A stretch of DNA of 46,343 bases from assembly GCA_905203765.1 (NCBI GenBank), contig CAJKXC010000015.1, positions 1-46,343 of the forward strand, given 5' to 3'. Numbering within the stretch: the first letter of the stretch is position 1; each line of letters starts with the position of its first letter. Made by a program: the position numbers and the translations under genes. Under the pieces are notes generated by a model. That model was not told the origin of the DNA, searched no databases, and was given only the letters and a program-made list of their open reading frames with translations. Positions 16,467 to 24,437 of this stretch are shown in pieces. The DNA is from an uncultured Bacteroides sp. (GTDB taxonomy: Bacteria; Bacteroidota; Bacteroidia; Bacteroidales; Bacteroidaceae).

Positions 16467-16571
16467 AAACGCATCATCTATCTGCCCAAAACGCATCATC
16501 TGTTTACCTTAAATACATCATCTGTTTGCAGTAAACGCATCATGCGTTTTGGGTAAACAGATGATGCGTTT
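16467..16571. repeat. Tandem array 2: five 17-bp units at 22-bp pitch
   Basis: Units start at 16467, 16489, 16511, 16533 and 16555, with 5-bp spacers. The fourth, AAACGCATCATGCGTTT, is a perfect 8+1+8 palindrome. The fifth, AAACAGATGATGCGTTT, is identical to two units of array 1, and the second is its exact reverse complement. The first and third units are decayed. It lies about 380 bp before atpD. Confidence 0.9.
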
Positions 16572-16762
16572 CGAGAGAGGCGATAAGAGCATCGCAAATG
16601 GAGTGAAATGTGGGGTAAAGGTAATCATAGTAGCAAGTATACTGTTAATCAACGTTATTATTTCTATTGGCAAATTGTTCTATTTGTAGTATAAATCGTT
16701 CAATACTGTCTTTTTTGGTATAAAAAAGCTATAAGGGAGAACAATTAGAGTGGATTTGTTTA

Positions 16763-16770
16763 TACATTTG
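16763..16770 (+). promoter_or_regulatory. -7 promoter box for the ATP synthase operon
   Basis: TACATTTG matches TAnnTTTG. Transcription would start near 16777, leaving a leader of about 177 nt. No perfect -33 TTTG is at the expected spacing, so confidence is moderate. Confidence 0.5.
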
Positions 16771-16795
16771 CAAAGTTGTCTATATAACTATTGGG

Positions 16796-16852
16796 ATGAA
16801 CAAACCATTGCTGTCAGACGTTAATAAGTTCAATAAACTTATTGAAAATTGA
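16796..16852 (+). CDS. Possible 18-codon leader peptide before atpD
   Basis: ATG to TGA encodes an 18-residue peptide beginning MNKPLLSDV in the atp leader. Its 3' half contains an 8-bp inverted repeat (AATAAGTT/AACTTATT). After it, ACGCGACTT is repeated at 16859 and 16894. There is no homology basis; this is only a reading frame in a suggestive place. Confidence 0.2.
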   Translation: MNKPLLSDVNKFNKLIEN

Positions 16853-16953
16853 AGAAGGACGCGACTTGGCTGATTAGACTGAATAGAGGATACACGCGAC
16901 TTACGATTAATTAGTTGAAATAATTAAGGAAAACAGAATAAAAAAGATTGCTT

Positions 16954-18474
16954 ATGTCACAGATTGTCGGACATATTTCACAGGTAATCGGACCTGTTGT
17001 AGACGTTTATTTCGAAGGAATGGAGGCAGAATTAGTCCTGCCCAGTATTCACGACGCGTTGGAGATAAAAAGACCGAATGGAAAGAGACTGATTGTAGAA
17101 GTACAGCAGCACATCGGCGAAAACACTGTGAGAACCGTAGCTATGGATAGCACGGACGGTCTGCAAAGAGGTATGAAAGTATATCCGCTGGGTGGACCTA
17201 TTACCATGCCGGTGGGCGAACAGATCAAAGGCCGACTGCTGAATGTAGTGGGCGATTCCATTGACGGAATGAAAGAACTGGACCGTGCCGGCGCTTACCC
17301 CATCCATCGCGATCCCCCTAAATTTGAAGATTTGACTACCGTACAAGAGGTGCTCTTTACAGGTATCAAGGTTATCGACCTGCTGGAACCATACAGTAAG
17401 GGCGGTAAGATCGGTCTGTTTGGCGGTGCCGGTGTAGGAAAAACGGTGCTTATACAAGAGCTTATCAACAACATCGCCAAGAAGCAGCACGGATTCTCTG
17501 TGTTTGCCGGAGTAGGAGAGCGTACCCGCGAGGGTAACGACCTGCTGAGGGAAATGATTGAATCCGGTGTTATCCGCTACGGCGAGGAATTCAGAAAGAG
17601 CATGGAAGAAGGACACTGGGACTTGTCTAAAGTAGACTATGATGAAGTGGCAAAGTCGCAGGTAGCCCTGATATTCGGTCAGATGAACGAACCCCCGGGT
17701 GCGCGTCAGTCAGTGGCACTGTCCGGACTGACAGTAGCGGAATCCTTCCGTGATATGGGTGCCGAAACAGGCGGCTCACGAGATATCCTGTTCTTTATCG
17801 ACAATATTTTCCGTTTCACCCAAGCCGGTTCCGAAGTATCGGCGTTGCTGGGACGTATGCCGTCGGCCGTGGGATATCAACCTACGCTTGCCACGGAGAT
17901 GGGTGCCATGCAGGAGCGCATTACTTCTACGCGAAACGGTTCCATCACTTCCGTACAGGCTGTGTATGTGCCTGCCGATGACTTGACGGACCCTGCGCCT
18001 GCCACAACCTTTACCCACTTGGACGCTACTACGGTACTGAGCCGTAAGATTACGGAGTTGGGCATCTACCCGGCGGTAGATCCGCTGGAATCGACTTCGC
18101 GTATCCTAGACCCGCATATTGTGGGTGAAGAGCACTACGAAGTGGCGCAGCGTGTGAAGCAGATTCTGCAACGCAACAAGGAATTGCAAGATATCATCTC
18201 TATCCTCGGTATGGAGGAACTGTCCGATGCCGACCGTACGTTGGTAAACCGCGCCCGCCGCGTGCAGCGCTTCTTGTCGCAGCCGTTTGCTGTGGCGGAA
18301 CAGTTTACGGGAGTGCCGGGTACGATGGTTTCCATTGAAGATACGATCAAGGGATTCAAGATGATTCTGGATGGTGAAGTGGATTATCTGCCCGAACCGG
18401 CATTCCTGAATGTGGGGACGATAGACGAAGCCATAGAGAAGGGAAAAGCATTGCTGGAACAGGCGAAGAAATAA
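16954..18474 (+). CDS. atpD: F1Fo ATP synthase subunit beta
   Basis: Catalytic subunit of the F1 head, which makes or hydrolyses ATP. It is 506 residues from ATG 16954; a TTG two codons earlier is less likely. Walker A GGAGVGKT lies at 157-164, followed by GERTREGNDL, and ALIFGQMNEPPGAR holds the nucleotide-site residues. The C-terminal region includes the ELSDADR stretch corresponding to the DELSEED-type lever. It is the first gene of the operon here, whereas in E. coli it is next to last. Confidence 0.98.
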   Translation: MSQIVGHISQVIGPVVDVYFEGMEAELVLPSIHDALEIKRPNGKRLIVEVQQHIGENTVRTVAMDSTDGLQRGMKVYPLGGPITMPVGEQIKGRLLNVVGDSIDGMKELDRAGAYPIHRDPPKFEDLTTVQEVLFTGIKVIDLLEPYSKGGKIGLFGGAGVGKTVLIQELINNIAKKQHGFSVFAGVGERTREGNDLLREMIESGVIRYGEEFRKSMEEGHWDLSKVDYDEVAKSQVALIFGQMNEPPGARQSVALSGLTVAESFRDMGAETGGSRDILFFIDNIFRFTQAGSEVSALLGRMPSAVGYQPTLATEMGAMQERITSTRNGSITSVQAVYVPADDLTDPAPATTFTHLDATTVLSRKITELGIYPAVDPLESTSRILDPHIVGEEHYEVAQRVKQILQRNKELQDIISILGMEELSDADRTLVNRARRVQRFLSQPFAVAEQFTGVPGTMVSIEDTIKGFKMILDGEVDYLPEPAFLNVGTIDEAIEKGKALLEQAKK

Positions 18475-18486
18475 AACTGAAAAGAA

Positions 18487-18732
18487 ATGAAGGGATTACG
18501 ATTGAACTTGGTATCGCCGGAAAAGGAACTGTTTGACGGAGAAGTGGAGAGTGTAACGCTGCCCGGTGTGATAGGCTCGTTCACCATCCTGCCGCATCAT
18601 GCTCCCATCGTGTCGTCGTTGCAGGCAGGTACGCTGACTTACGTGACAGAAGGCGGCGAAGAGCATACGCAGGATATAAACGGCGGTTTCATCGAAATGA
18701 ACGGCAACAACATTTCCGTCTGCGTGGACTGA
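18487..18732 (+). CDS. atpC: F1Fo ATP synthase subunit epsilon (short form)
   Basis: Central-stalk subunit of 81 residues. Only the N-terminal beta-sandwich domain is present (MKGLRLNLVSPEKELFDGEVESVTLPG, then GSFTILPHHAPIVSSL). The C-terminal helical hairpin of the E. coli protein (about 138 residues), which inhibits ATP hydrolysis, is absent. It starts 12 bp after atpD. The reading frame closes normally with TGA and the following sequence has no continuing homologous frame, so this is a short form and not a visible frameshift. Confidence 0.93.
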   Translation: MKGLRLNLVSPEKELFDGEVESVTLPGVIGSFTILPHHAPIVSSLQAGTLTYVTEGGEEHTQDINGGFIEMNGNNISVCVD

Positions 18733-18769
18733 CACCATTATTTCTTAATTCTCAATTTCAATTAAGGCA

Positions 18770-19189
18770 GTGACTATTACAAAACGAAATTACCTGTTGC
18801 AAACAGCGCTCCTGACTCTGTTGATAGGAGGAGTGGGCGGCGGAGTGTATTATTCCATCAATCCGCACCACTACTTTGGCGGTTATCCGCTGATTCCGAT
18901 TTTCTTCTTTGTCTTCGGAGCATTTATGATAAACATGGTAGAGAGTTGCCGGCGACGGATGCCGGGACGGATGTTGCAGATATATCTGCTGATGCGTGTA
19001 ATGAGGATGTTGGTGTCGATGATTGTGATGATGGTGTACTGCGTGGCAGTGCGCGAGGAAGCAAAGCTGTTTTTGCTGACGTTTATTGCAAACTATCTGA
19101 TATACTTGATTTATGATTCCTGGTTCTTCTTCACCTTTGAGGCAAACCGGAAACAGAAAAAGAAAAAAGAAAATGAAAAAATGGCGTAA
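18770..19189 (+). CDS. AtpI-like small membrane protein
   Basis: Protein of 139 residues with four hydrophobic helices (about 8-27, 40-57, 74-92, 98-120) and a very basic C-terminal tail (NRKQKKKKENEKMA). It sits between the epsilon and a subunit genes, the place of AtpI-type assembly factors for the c-ring. I infer a similar role from position and topology, not from clear sequence identity. The start codon appears to be GTG at 18770. Its 3' end overlaps the atpB start by 17 bp. Confidence 0.7.
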   Translation: MTITKRNYLLQTALLTLLIGGVGGGVYYSINPHHYFGGYPLIPIFFFVFGAFMINMVESCRRRMPGRMLQIYLLMRVMRMLVSMIVMMVYCVAVREEAKLFLLTFIANYLIYLIYDSWFFFTFEANRKQKKKKENEKMA

Positions 19190-20288
19190 CATATTGACTG
19201 GGATTCTGATGGCGATGGCATTGGTACTGCCTGCCACCCTGCAAGCCGACGAAATTTCCGACGATGTGACTCCTGCCGAACAGAAGGAGAACACGGTGGA
19301 CGTGAAAGAGATTGTCTTCGGGCATATCGGCGATTCTTATGAATGGCATATCACGACTTGGGGGAATACGCCTGTCACCATTCCGCTGCCCATCATTGTG
19401 TACAGCAACAGAACGGGCTGGCATACGTTCCTGTCTTCACGACTCGAAGAGAACGGCGGAAGCTACGAAGGCTTCCACATAGCCCCCGAAGGCAGCAAGT
19501 ACGAAGGCAAGCTGGTGGAGCAGGATGTTGCGGGAAACGAGATTCGCCCGCTCGATATATCCATTACAAAGGTGACATTGGCGCTGCTGATAAACAGCAT
19601 GCTGCTGCTGGTCATCATCCTGAGCGTGGCACACTGGTATCGCAAGCATCCGCAAGACAGTGCGGCTCCCGGCGGCTTTATCGGGTTTATGGAAATGTTC
19701 ATCATGATGGTGAACGACGATATCATCAAGAGTTGCGTAGGGCCTAAGTACCGCAAGTTCGCCCCCTACCTGCTGACAGCGTTTTTCTTTATCTTCATCA
19801 ACAACCTGATGGGATTGGTTCCGTTCTTTCCGGGCGGTGCCAACGTAACGGGAAATATCGCTATCACGATGGTGCTGGCACTGTGCACATTCGTCGCAGT
19901 CAACCTCTTCGGTACGAAAACTTATTGGAAAGACATCTTCTGGCCGGACGTACCCTGGTGGCTGAAAGTGCCGGTGCCGATGATGCCGTTTATCGAGTTC
20001 TTCGGCATCTTTACAAAGCCGTTCGCCCTGATGATCCGTCTTTTTGCCAATATGCTGGCAGGACACATGGCGATGCTGGTGCTGACGTGCCTGATCTTTA
20101 TCTCGGCAAGTATGGGTCCTGTGCTGAACGGATCGCTGACCGTGGCCTCGGTACTGTTCAATATCTTTATGAATGCGCTGGAACTGCTGGTGGCATTTAT
20201 CCAGGCATATGTGTTCACAATGCTGTCGGCTGTGTTTATAGGACTGGCGCAGGAAGAACACAAAGTAGAAGTAAAAAAACAACATTAA
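19173..20288 (+). CDS. atpB: F1Fo ATP synthase subunit a
   Basis: Stator subunit that forms the two proton half-channels against the c-ring. I chose ATG 19173, which gives MKKWRNILTGILMAMALVLPATLQA, a clear signal peptide; the longer frame from 19113 would place basic residues and a second start ahead of it. At 371 residues it is about 100 longer than the E. coli protein, owing to a signal peptide and an exported domain (about 25-130). The essential arginine is Arg289 in MIRLFANMLAGH. The start overlaps the preceding gene by 17 bp. Confidence 0.95.
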   Translation: MKKWRNILTGILMAMALVLPATLQADEISDDVTPAEQKENTVDVKEIVFGHIGDSYEWHITTWGNTPVTIPLPIIVYSNRTGWHTFLSSRLEENGGSYEGFHIAPEGSKYEGKLVEQDVAGNEIRPLDISITKVTLALLINSMLLLVIILSVAHWYRKHPQDSAAPGGFIGFMEMFIMMVNDDIIKSCVGPKYRKFAPYLLTAFFFIFINNLMGLVPFFPGGANVTGNIAITMVLALCTFVAVNLFGTKTYWKDIFWPDVPWWLKVPVPMMPFIEFFGIFTKPFALMIRLFANMLAGHMAMLVLTCLIFISASMGPVLNGSLTVASVLFNIFMNALELLVAFIQAYVFTMLSAVFIGLAQEEHKVEVKKQH

Positions 20289-20315
20289 TAAAATAACCAT
20301 TTAAAACTGAAAGTT

Positions 20316-20573
20316 ATGTTACTATCTGTATTATTGCAAGCTGCTGCGGCAGGTGTGGGAGTTAGTAAGTTGGGAGCAGCCATTGGTGCTGGTCTGGCCG
20401 TTATCGGTGCTGGTGTAGGTATTGGTAAAATCGGTGGCTCGGCTATGGAAGCCATTGCCCGTCAGCCGGAGGCTTCGGGAGATATCCGTATGAACATGAT
20501 TATTGCCGCTGCCTTGATCGAAGGTGTTGCATTATTGGCAGTCGTTGTGTGTTTGCTGGTATTCTTCCTGTAA
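20316..20573 (+). CDS. atpE: F1Fo ATP synthase subunit c
   Basis: Rotor-ring subunit of 85 residues with two helices joined by the polar loop ARQPEASGDI. The ion-carrying carboxylate is Glu69 in ALIEGVA. The Na+-ring signature (Gln on helix 1, Ser after the Glu) is absent: the equivalent positions are Ile36 and Gly70. This favours H+ coupling. The glycine repeat GAGVGIGKIGG on helix 1 is typical for ring packing. Confidence 0.97.
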   Translation: MLLSVLLQAAAAGVGVSKLGAAIGAGLAVIGAGVGIGKIGGSAMEAIARQPEASGDIRMNMIIAAALIEGVALLAVVVCLLVFFL

Positions 20574-20583
20574 GAAACCGCAA

Positions 20584-20601
20584 TTAGTAATTTGTAATTA
20601 A
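20584..20601 (+). repeat. AT-rich 18-mer before atpF, identical to the yidC leader
   Basis: TTAGTAATTTGTAATTAA occurs here in the 48-bp atpE-atpF spacer, 20 nt before the atpF start, followed by a degenerate copy (TAATTCGTAATTAAT). The same 18-mer lies before yidC in the same orientation relative to the gene. Confidence 0.75.
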
Positions 20602-20621
20602 TAATTCGTAATTAATAGCCT

Positions 20622-21128
20622 ATGTCATTGTTATTACCCGATAGTGGTCTGCTGTTCTGGATGCTCCTTTCGTTCGGCGTGGTGTTTGTGGTGCTTGCCA
20701 AATACGGCTTTCCCGTCATCACCAAGATGGTGGAAGGCCGCAAGACCTACATTGACCAGTCCATGGAAGTGGCACGGGAAGCCAATGTGCAGCTCGCCAA
20801 ACTGAAAGAGGAAGGCGATGCACTGGTCGCTGCTGCCAATAAGGAGCAGGGACGCATTCTGCGGGAGGCGATGCACGAGCGTGACAAGATAATCGTCGAA
20901 GCACGCAAGCAGGCGGAAGCCGCCGCGCAGAAGGAACTGGACGATGTGAAGAGGCAGATTCAGCAAGAGAAAGAAGAAGCTATCCGCGACATCCGTCGCC
21001 AGGTAGCTGTGCTGTCAGTGGACATTGCGGAGAAAGTAATCCGCAAGAACCTGAACGAGAAACAGGAGCAGATGGAAATGATAGACCGGATGCTGGACGA
21101 AGTATTGGCAGCAAGTAGAAATAATTAA
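20622..21128 (+). CDS. atpF: F1Fo ATP synthase subunit b
   Basis: Peripheral-stalk subunit of 168 residues. There is one N-terminal membrane helix (about 8-27) and then a long charged helix rich in Ala, Glu, Lys and Arg (about 35-160) that forms the coiled coil contacting delta and alpha. The length and layout fit the family. It is 12 bp before atpH. Confidence 0.96.
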   Translation: MSLLLPDSGLLFWMLLSFGVVFVVLAKYGFPVITKMVEGRKTYIDQSMEVAREANVQLAKLKEEGDALVAAANKEQGRILREAMHERDKIIVEARKQAEAAAQKELDDVKRQIQQEKEEAIRDIRRQVAVLSVDIAEKVIRKNLNEKQEQMEMIDRMLDEVLAASRNN

Positions 21129-21140
21129 TCACTGAAGAAT

Positions 21141-21701
21141 ATGGATATAGGAATTGTTTCAATGCGCTATGCGAAGGCTTTGATGGAATATGCCAAGAGC
21201 ACGGATACGGAAGATGTTCTGTATCGGGAAGTGCGGATGCTGGCACGTAACATCAATAAGTATCCCGATCTGCGCGCGGCACTGGCAAATCCCATCCTGA
21301 CGATGCGTGAGAAGTTTTCGCTGATCTGCACCGCTGCTGTGGGCGATGCCCCTGCCGGACGCGAATTTAGCCGTTTCATCACCCTGGTGCTGAAAAACAG
21401 GCGGGAGAACTTCCTTCAGTATATCTGTCTGAGTTTTCTGGATTTGTACCGGAAAGACAAGCATATCGGCGTGGGAAAGCTGATTACTGCCGTACCCGTG
21501 AGCCGGGCTGTGTGGGAACGCATTCGCGACAGCGCCTCTACTTTGCTGCACGCTACCATGGAGTTGCAGACCGAAGTAGATCCGTCTATCGAAGGCGGTT
21601 TCATCTTCGACATCAATGACTTCCGACTGGATGCCAGCATTGCTACACAGCTGAAGAAGGTGAAACAGCAGTTCATTGATAAGAATAGAAGAATCGTATA
21701 A
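21141..21701 (+). CDS. atpH: F1Fo ATP synthase subunit delta
   Basis: Links the peripheral stalk to the top of F1. It is 186 residues, with the N-terminal helical bundle starting IVSMRYAKALMEYA and the C-terminal domain ending in the family-like IEGGFIFDINDFRLDASIAT followed by a helix. The length is normal. It is followed by a 114-bp spacer with inverted repeats before atpA, the largest gap in the operon. Confidence 0.96.
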   Translation: MDIGIVSMRYAKALMEYAKSTDTEDVLYREVRMLARNINKYPDLRAALANPILTMREKFSLICTAAVGDAPAGREFSRFITLVLKNRRENFLQYICLSFLDLYRKDKHIGVGKLITAVPVSRAVWERIRDSASTLLHATMELQTEVDPSIEGGFIFDINDFRLDASIATQLKKVKQQFIDKNRRIV

Positions 21702-21720
21702 TTGGAGTAGGGAGTAGTAA

Positions 21721-21793
21721 GTAGTCAGTAGTAAGCATAAGATAGTCTGTATTATAAAGCAGGCATTTCTACTAACTACTAACTACTGACTAC
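21721..21793 (+). repeat. Inverted repeat in the atpH-atpA spacer
   Basis: GTAGTCAGTAGT (21721-21732) and ACTACTGACTAC (21782-21793) are perfect 12-bp inverted arms. The flanks are further degenerate copies of the words AGTAGT and AACTACT. It could fold in the mRNA and alter expression between atpH and atpA, or be a remnant of a low-complexity repeat. Confidence 0.7.
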
Positions 21794-21815
21794 CAGCTAC
21801 AAAAAAGTATAAGTT

Positions 21816-23402
21816 ATGTTGTCTGAGAATATAAAAGTAAGCGAAGTTTCGGATGTACTCCGTAGACAGCTCGAAGGCATTGATGCACGGGTGCAGTTTG
21901 ATGAAATAGGCACGGTGCTGCAAGTGAGCGACGGCGTGGCACGCATCTACGGGCTGCGCAATGCCGAAGCAAATGAGTTGCTGGAGTTCGACAACGGTAT
22001 CAAAGCCATCGTGATGAACCTGGAAGAGGACAACGTAGGTGCTGTATTACTGGGGCCTACGGACAAAATAAAAGAAGGCTTCATCGTGAAACGTACCAAG
22101 CGCATCGCTTCCATCATGGTGGGCGAGAGTATGGTAGGACGTGTCATCGATCCGCTGGGCGAACCGCTGGACGGCAAAGGACTGATAGGTGGCGAACTCT
22201 GCGAAATGCCGCTGGAACGCAAAGCGCCGGGAGTTATCTACCGTCAGCCGGTGAACCAGCCGTTGCAGACGGGACTGAAAGCCGTGGATGCCATGATACC
22301 TATCGGCCGCGGACAGCGTGAGTTGATTATCGGCGACCGTCAGACGGGAAAGACCGCCATTGCCATAGATACCATCATCAACCAGCGTGCCAACTTTGAG
22401 GCGGGCGATCCGGTGTATTGTATCTATGTGGCTATCGGGCAGAAAGGCTCTACGGTAGCTTCTATCGTGAATACGTTGCGTCAATACGGTGCTATGGACT
22501 ATACCATTGTGGTAGCTGCTACGGCAGGCGACCCGGCTGCGTTGCAGTATTACGCCCCGTTTGCGGGAGCTGCCATCGGAGAGTATTTCCGCGATACAGG
22601 GCGTCATGCGCTGGTGGTTTACGACGACTTGTCGAAGCAGGCGGTAGCCTACCGCGAGGTGTCGCTGATTCTTCGCCGTCCGTCAGGACGTGAGGCATAT
22701 CCGGGTGATATCTTCTACCTGCATTCCCGTCTGCTGGAACGTGCGGCAAAGATTATCAGCCAGGAAGAAGTGGCACGAGAGATGAACGACTTGCCCGAGA
22801 GCCTGAAAGGAAAAGTGAAAGGCGGCGGCTCGTTGACGGCATTGCCTATCATCGAGACACAGGCCGGAGATGTGTCGGCATATATCCCTACGAACGTGAT
22901 TTCCATTACCGACGGGCAGATCTTCCTCGATACGAACCTCTTCAATCAGGGCAATCGTCCGGCTATCGACGTCGGTATCTCTGTAAGCCGTGTAGGTGGT
23001 AATGCGCAGATCAAGGCGATGAAGAAAGTGGCCGGTACGCTGAAGATAGACCAGGCACAGTATCGCGAGTTGGAAGCGTTTACCAAGTTCAGCGGCGATA
23101 TGGACCCTGTAACGGCATTGACCATCGACAAGGGACAGAAGAATACGCGTCTGCTGGTGCAGCCGCAATACAGCCCGATGCCGGTAGAGAAGCAGATTGC
23201 AATACTCTATTGCGGTACGCACGGTTTGCTGAAGAATGTGCCGTTGGAGAAGGTCAGCGAGTTTGAACGCAACTTCCTCGAATCTCTTGAGATGAATTAT
23301 CGGATGGAAGTATTCGATGTATTGAAATCGGGTGTCATCAACGATGATGTGTGCAAGAAGATTGAGGAGACGGCGGAAACGGTGGCTAAACAATTTATGT
23401 AG
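21816..23402 (+). CDS. atpA: F1Fo ATP synthase subunit alpha
   Basis: Non-catalytic nucleotide-binding subunit of the F1 head, 528 residues. Walker A GDRQTGKT lies at 173-180. The region ALVVYDDLSKQAVAYREVSLILRRPSGREAYPGD contains the signature of the family and the arginine finger lies further on (ISVSRVGGNAQ). The length is slightly over the usual 510 because of small insertions. It is 17 bp before atpG. Confidence 0.98.
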   Translation: MLSENIKVSEVSDVLRRQLEGIDARVQFDEIGTVLQVSDGVARIYGLRNAEANELLEFDNGIKAIVMNLEEDNVGAVLLGPTDKIKEGFIVKRTKRIASIMVGESMVGRVIDPLGEPLDGKGLIGGELCEMPLERKAPGVIYRQPVNQPLQTGLKAVDAMIPIGRGQRELIIGDRQTGKTAIAIDTIINQRANFEAGDPVYCIYVAIGQKGSTVASIVNTLRQYGAMDYTIVVAATAGDPAALQYYAPFAGAAIGEYFRDTGRHALVVYDDLSKQAVAYREVSLILRRPSGREAYPGDIFYLHSRLLERAAKIISQEEVAREMNDLPESLKGKVKGGGSLTALPIIETQAGDVSAYIPTNVISITDGQIFLDTNLFNQGNRPAIDVGISVSRVGGNAQIKAMKKVAGTLKIDQAQYRELEAFTKFSGDMDPVTALTIDKGQKNTRLLVQPQYSPMPVEKQIAILYCGTHGLLKNVPLEKVSEFERNFLESLEMNYRMEVFDVLKSGVINDDVCKKIEETAETVAKQFM

Positions 23403-23419
23403 AATAATCATTAATCATC

Positions 23420-24328
23420 ATGGCTTCACTGAAAGAGGTAAAAAATAGAATTAGCTCCGTCAAGAGTACGCGTCAGATTACATCGGCGATGAAGATGGTG
23501 GCATCTGCCAAACTGCACAAAGCGCAGGGGCGGATTGAGAATATGCTGCCTTATCAACGGAAGCTGAATGAAATATTGACAAACTTCCTGCGTACGGATG
23601 CTTCGTTCGAGTCGCCCTATACGGAGAAAAGAGCGGTGACAAGGGTGGCAATTGTAGTATTCTCGTCCAACAGTTCGCTGTGCGGCGCCTTCAACTCCAA
23701 TGTGGCGAAGATGCTGGAACGGGTGCTGCAAGACTACGAGGCGTTGGGCAGGGAGAATGTGTTGATTTATCCTGTGGGCCGTAAGGTGGAAGAAGCCGTG
23801 CAGAAGTTGGGATATGAACCGCAAGGCAGCTATCAGACGATGGCGGACAAACCTTCGTACGTCGATGCGTATGAGTTGGCAGGAAAGCTGATGGAAGAGT
23901 TTGTGGAGAAACGTATTGACCATGTGGAACTGATTTATCATCATTTCAAGTCAATGGGTTCGCAAGTGCTGACCCGTGAGAGTTATCTGCCCATCGACCT
24001 GACGCAAGTAGCAGAAGAAGCTGCGGAAAGTATCGAAAATGAAGGCGATTCATCGGAGACTGCCCGGAACTTTAACAACGACTACATTGTAGAACCGTCC
24101 GTAGGCGAACTGATAGCGGAATTGCTGCCGAAGGTACTGAGCCAGAAGATATTTACCGTACTTCTCGACTCCAATACTTCGGAACATGCCGCCCGTATGC
24201 TTGCCATGCAGACCGCAACGGACAATGCCAATGAATTGATTCAGGACTTGACGAAGCAGTATAACAAGAGCCGCCAGCAAGCCATCACGAATGAGTTGCT
24301 GGATATTATCGGCGGAAGCATGAAGTAA
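23420..24328 (+). CDS. atpG: F1Fo ATP synthase subunit gamma
   Basis: Central rotating shaft, 302 residues. The N-terminal helix reads KEVKNRISSVKSTRQITSAMKMVASAKL and the C-terminal helix holds the conserved MQTATDNANELIQDLTKQYNKSRQQAITNELLDIIGG. These two form the coiled coil inside the alpha/beta ring. The middle contains a Glu/Ser-rich insertion near 195-215. It is the last gene of the operon. Confidence 0.97.
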   Translation: MASLKEVKNRISSVKSTRQITSAMKMVASAKLHKAQGRIENMLPYQRKLNEILTNFLRTDASFESPYTEKRAVTRVAIVVFSSNSSLCGAFNSNVAKMLERVLQDYEALGRENVLIYPVGRKVEEAVQKLGYEPQGSYQTMADKPSYVDAYELAGKLMEEFVEKRIDHVELIYHHFKSMGSQVLTRESYLPIDLTQVAEEAAESIENEGDSSETARNFNNDYIVEPSVGELIAELLPKVLSQKIFTVLLDSNTSEHAARMLAMQTATDNANELIQDLTKQYNKSRQQAITNELLDIIGGSMK

Positions 24329-24340
24329 GGTCTTACCACA

Positions 24341-24367
24341 GAGGCACAGAGCCTCACAGCGTTTTTT
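24341..24367 (+). terminator. Possible weak terminator of the ATP synthase operon
   Basis: GAGGC and GCCTC form a 5-bp stem with a 5-nt loop, followed after a few bases by TTTTTT. The stem is short, so this is tentative. Confidence 0.4.
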
Positions 24368-24410
24368 GCAAATAAGTATAATTATAGGACAGGGATAATG
24401 AAATAAGCGT

Positions 24411-24418
24411 TATCTTTG
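24411..24418 (+). promoter_or_regulatory. -7 promoter box for the helicase gene
   Basis: TATCTTTG matches TAnnTTTG, 19 bp before the ATG at 24438; the leader would be only about a dozen bases. No good -33 box is seen. Confidence 0.55.
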
Positions 24419-24437
24419 TCCTATTATCTTATATACG

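Larger units (their letters stand above)
16189..16953. other. 765-bp non-coding region between galE and the ATP synthase operon
   Basis: No convincing protein gene is present. It holds, in order, a strong hairpin after galE (16222-16251), a second hairpin with the same C-rich core (16310-16326), an intrinsic terminator (16383-16417), palindrome array 2 (16467-16571), an AT-rich stretch, the likely operon promoter (16763-16770) and a leader of about 177 nt with a very short reading frame. Confidence 0.8.

Noticed and set aside
19113..19172. Longer start for atpB
   Set aside because: It would put a basic stretch ahead of a good signal peptide; ATG 19173 fits better.
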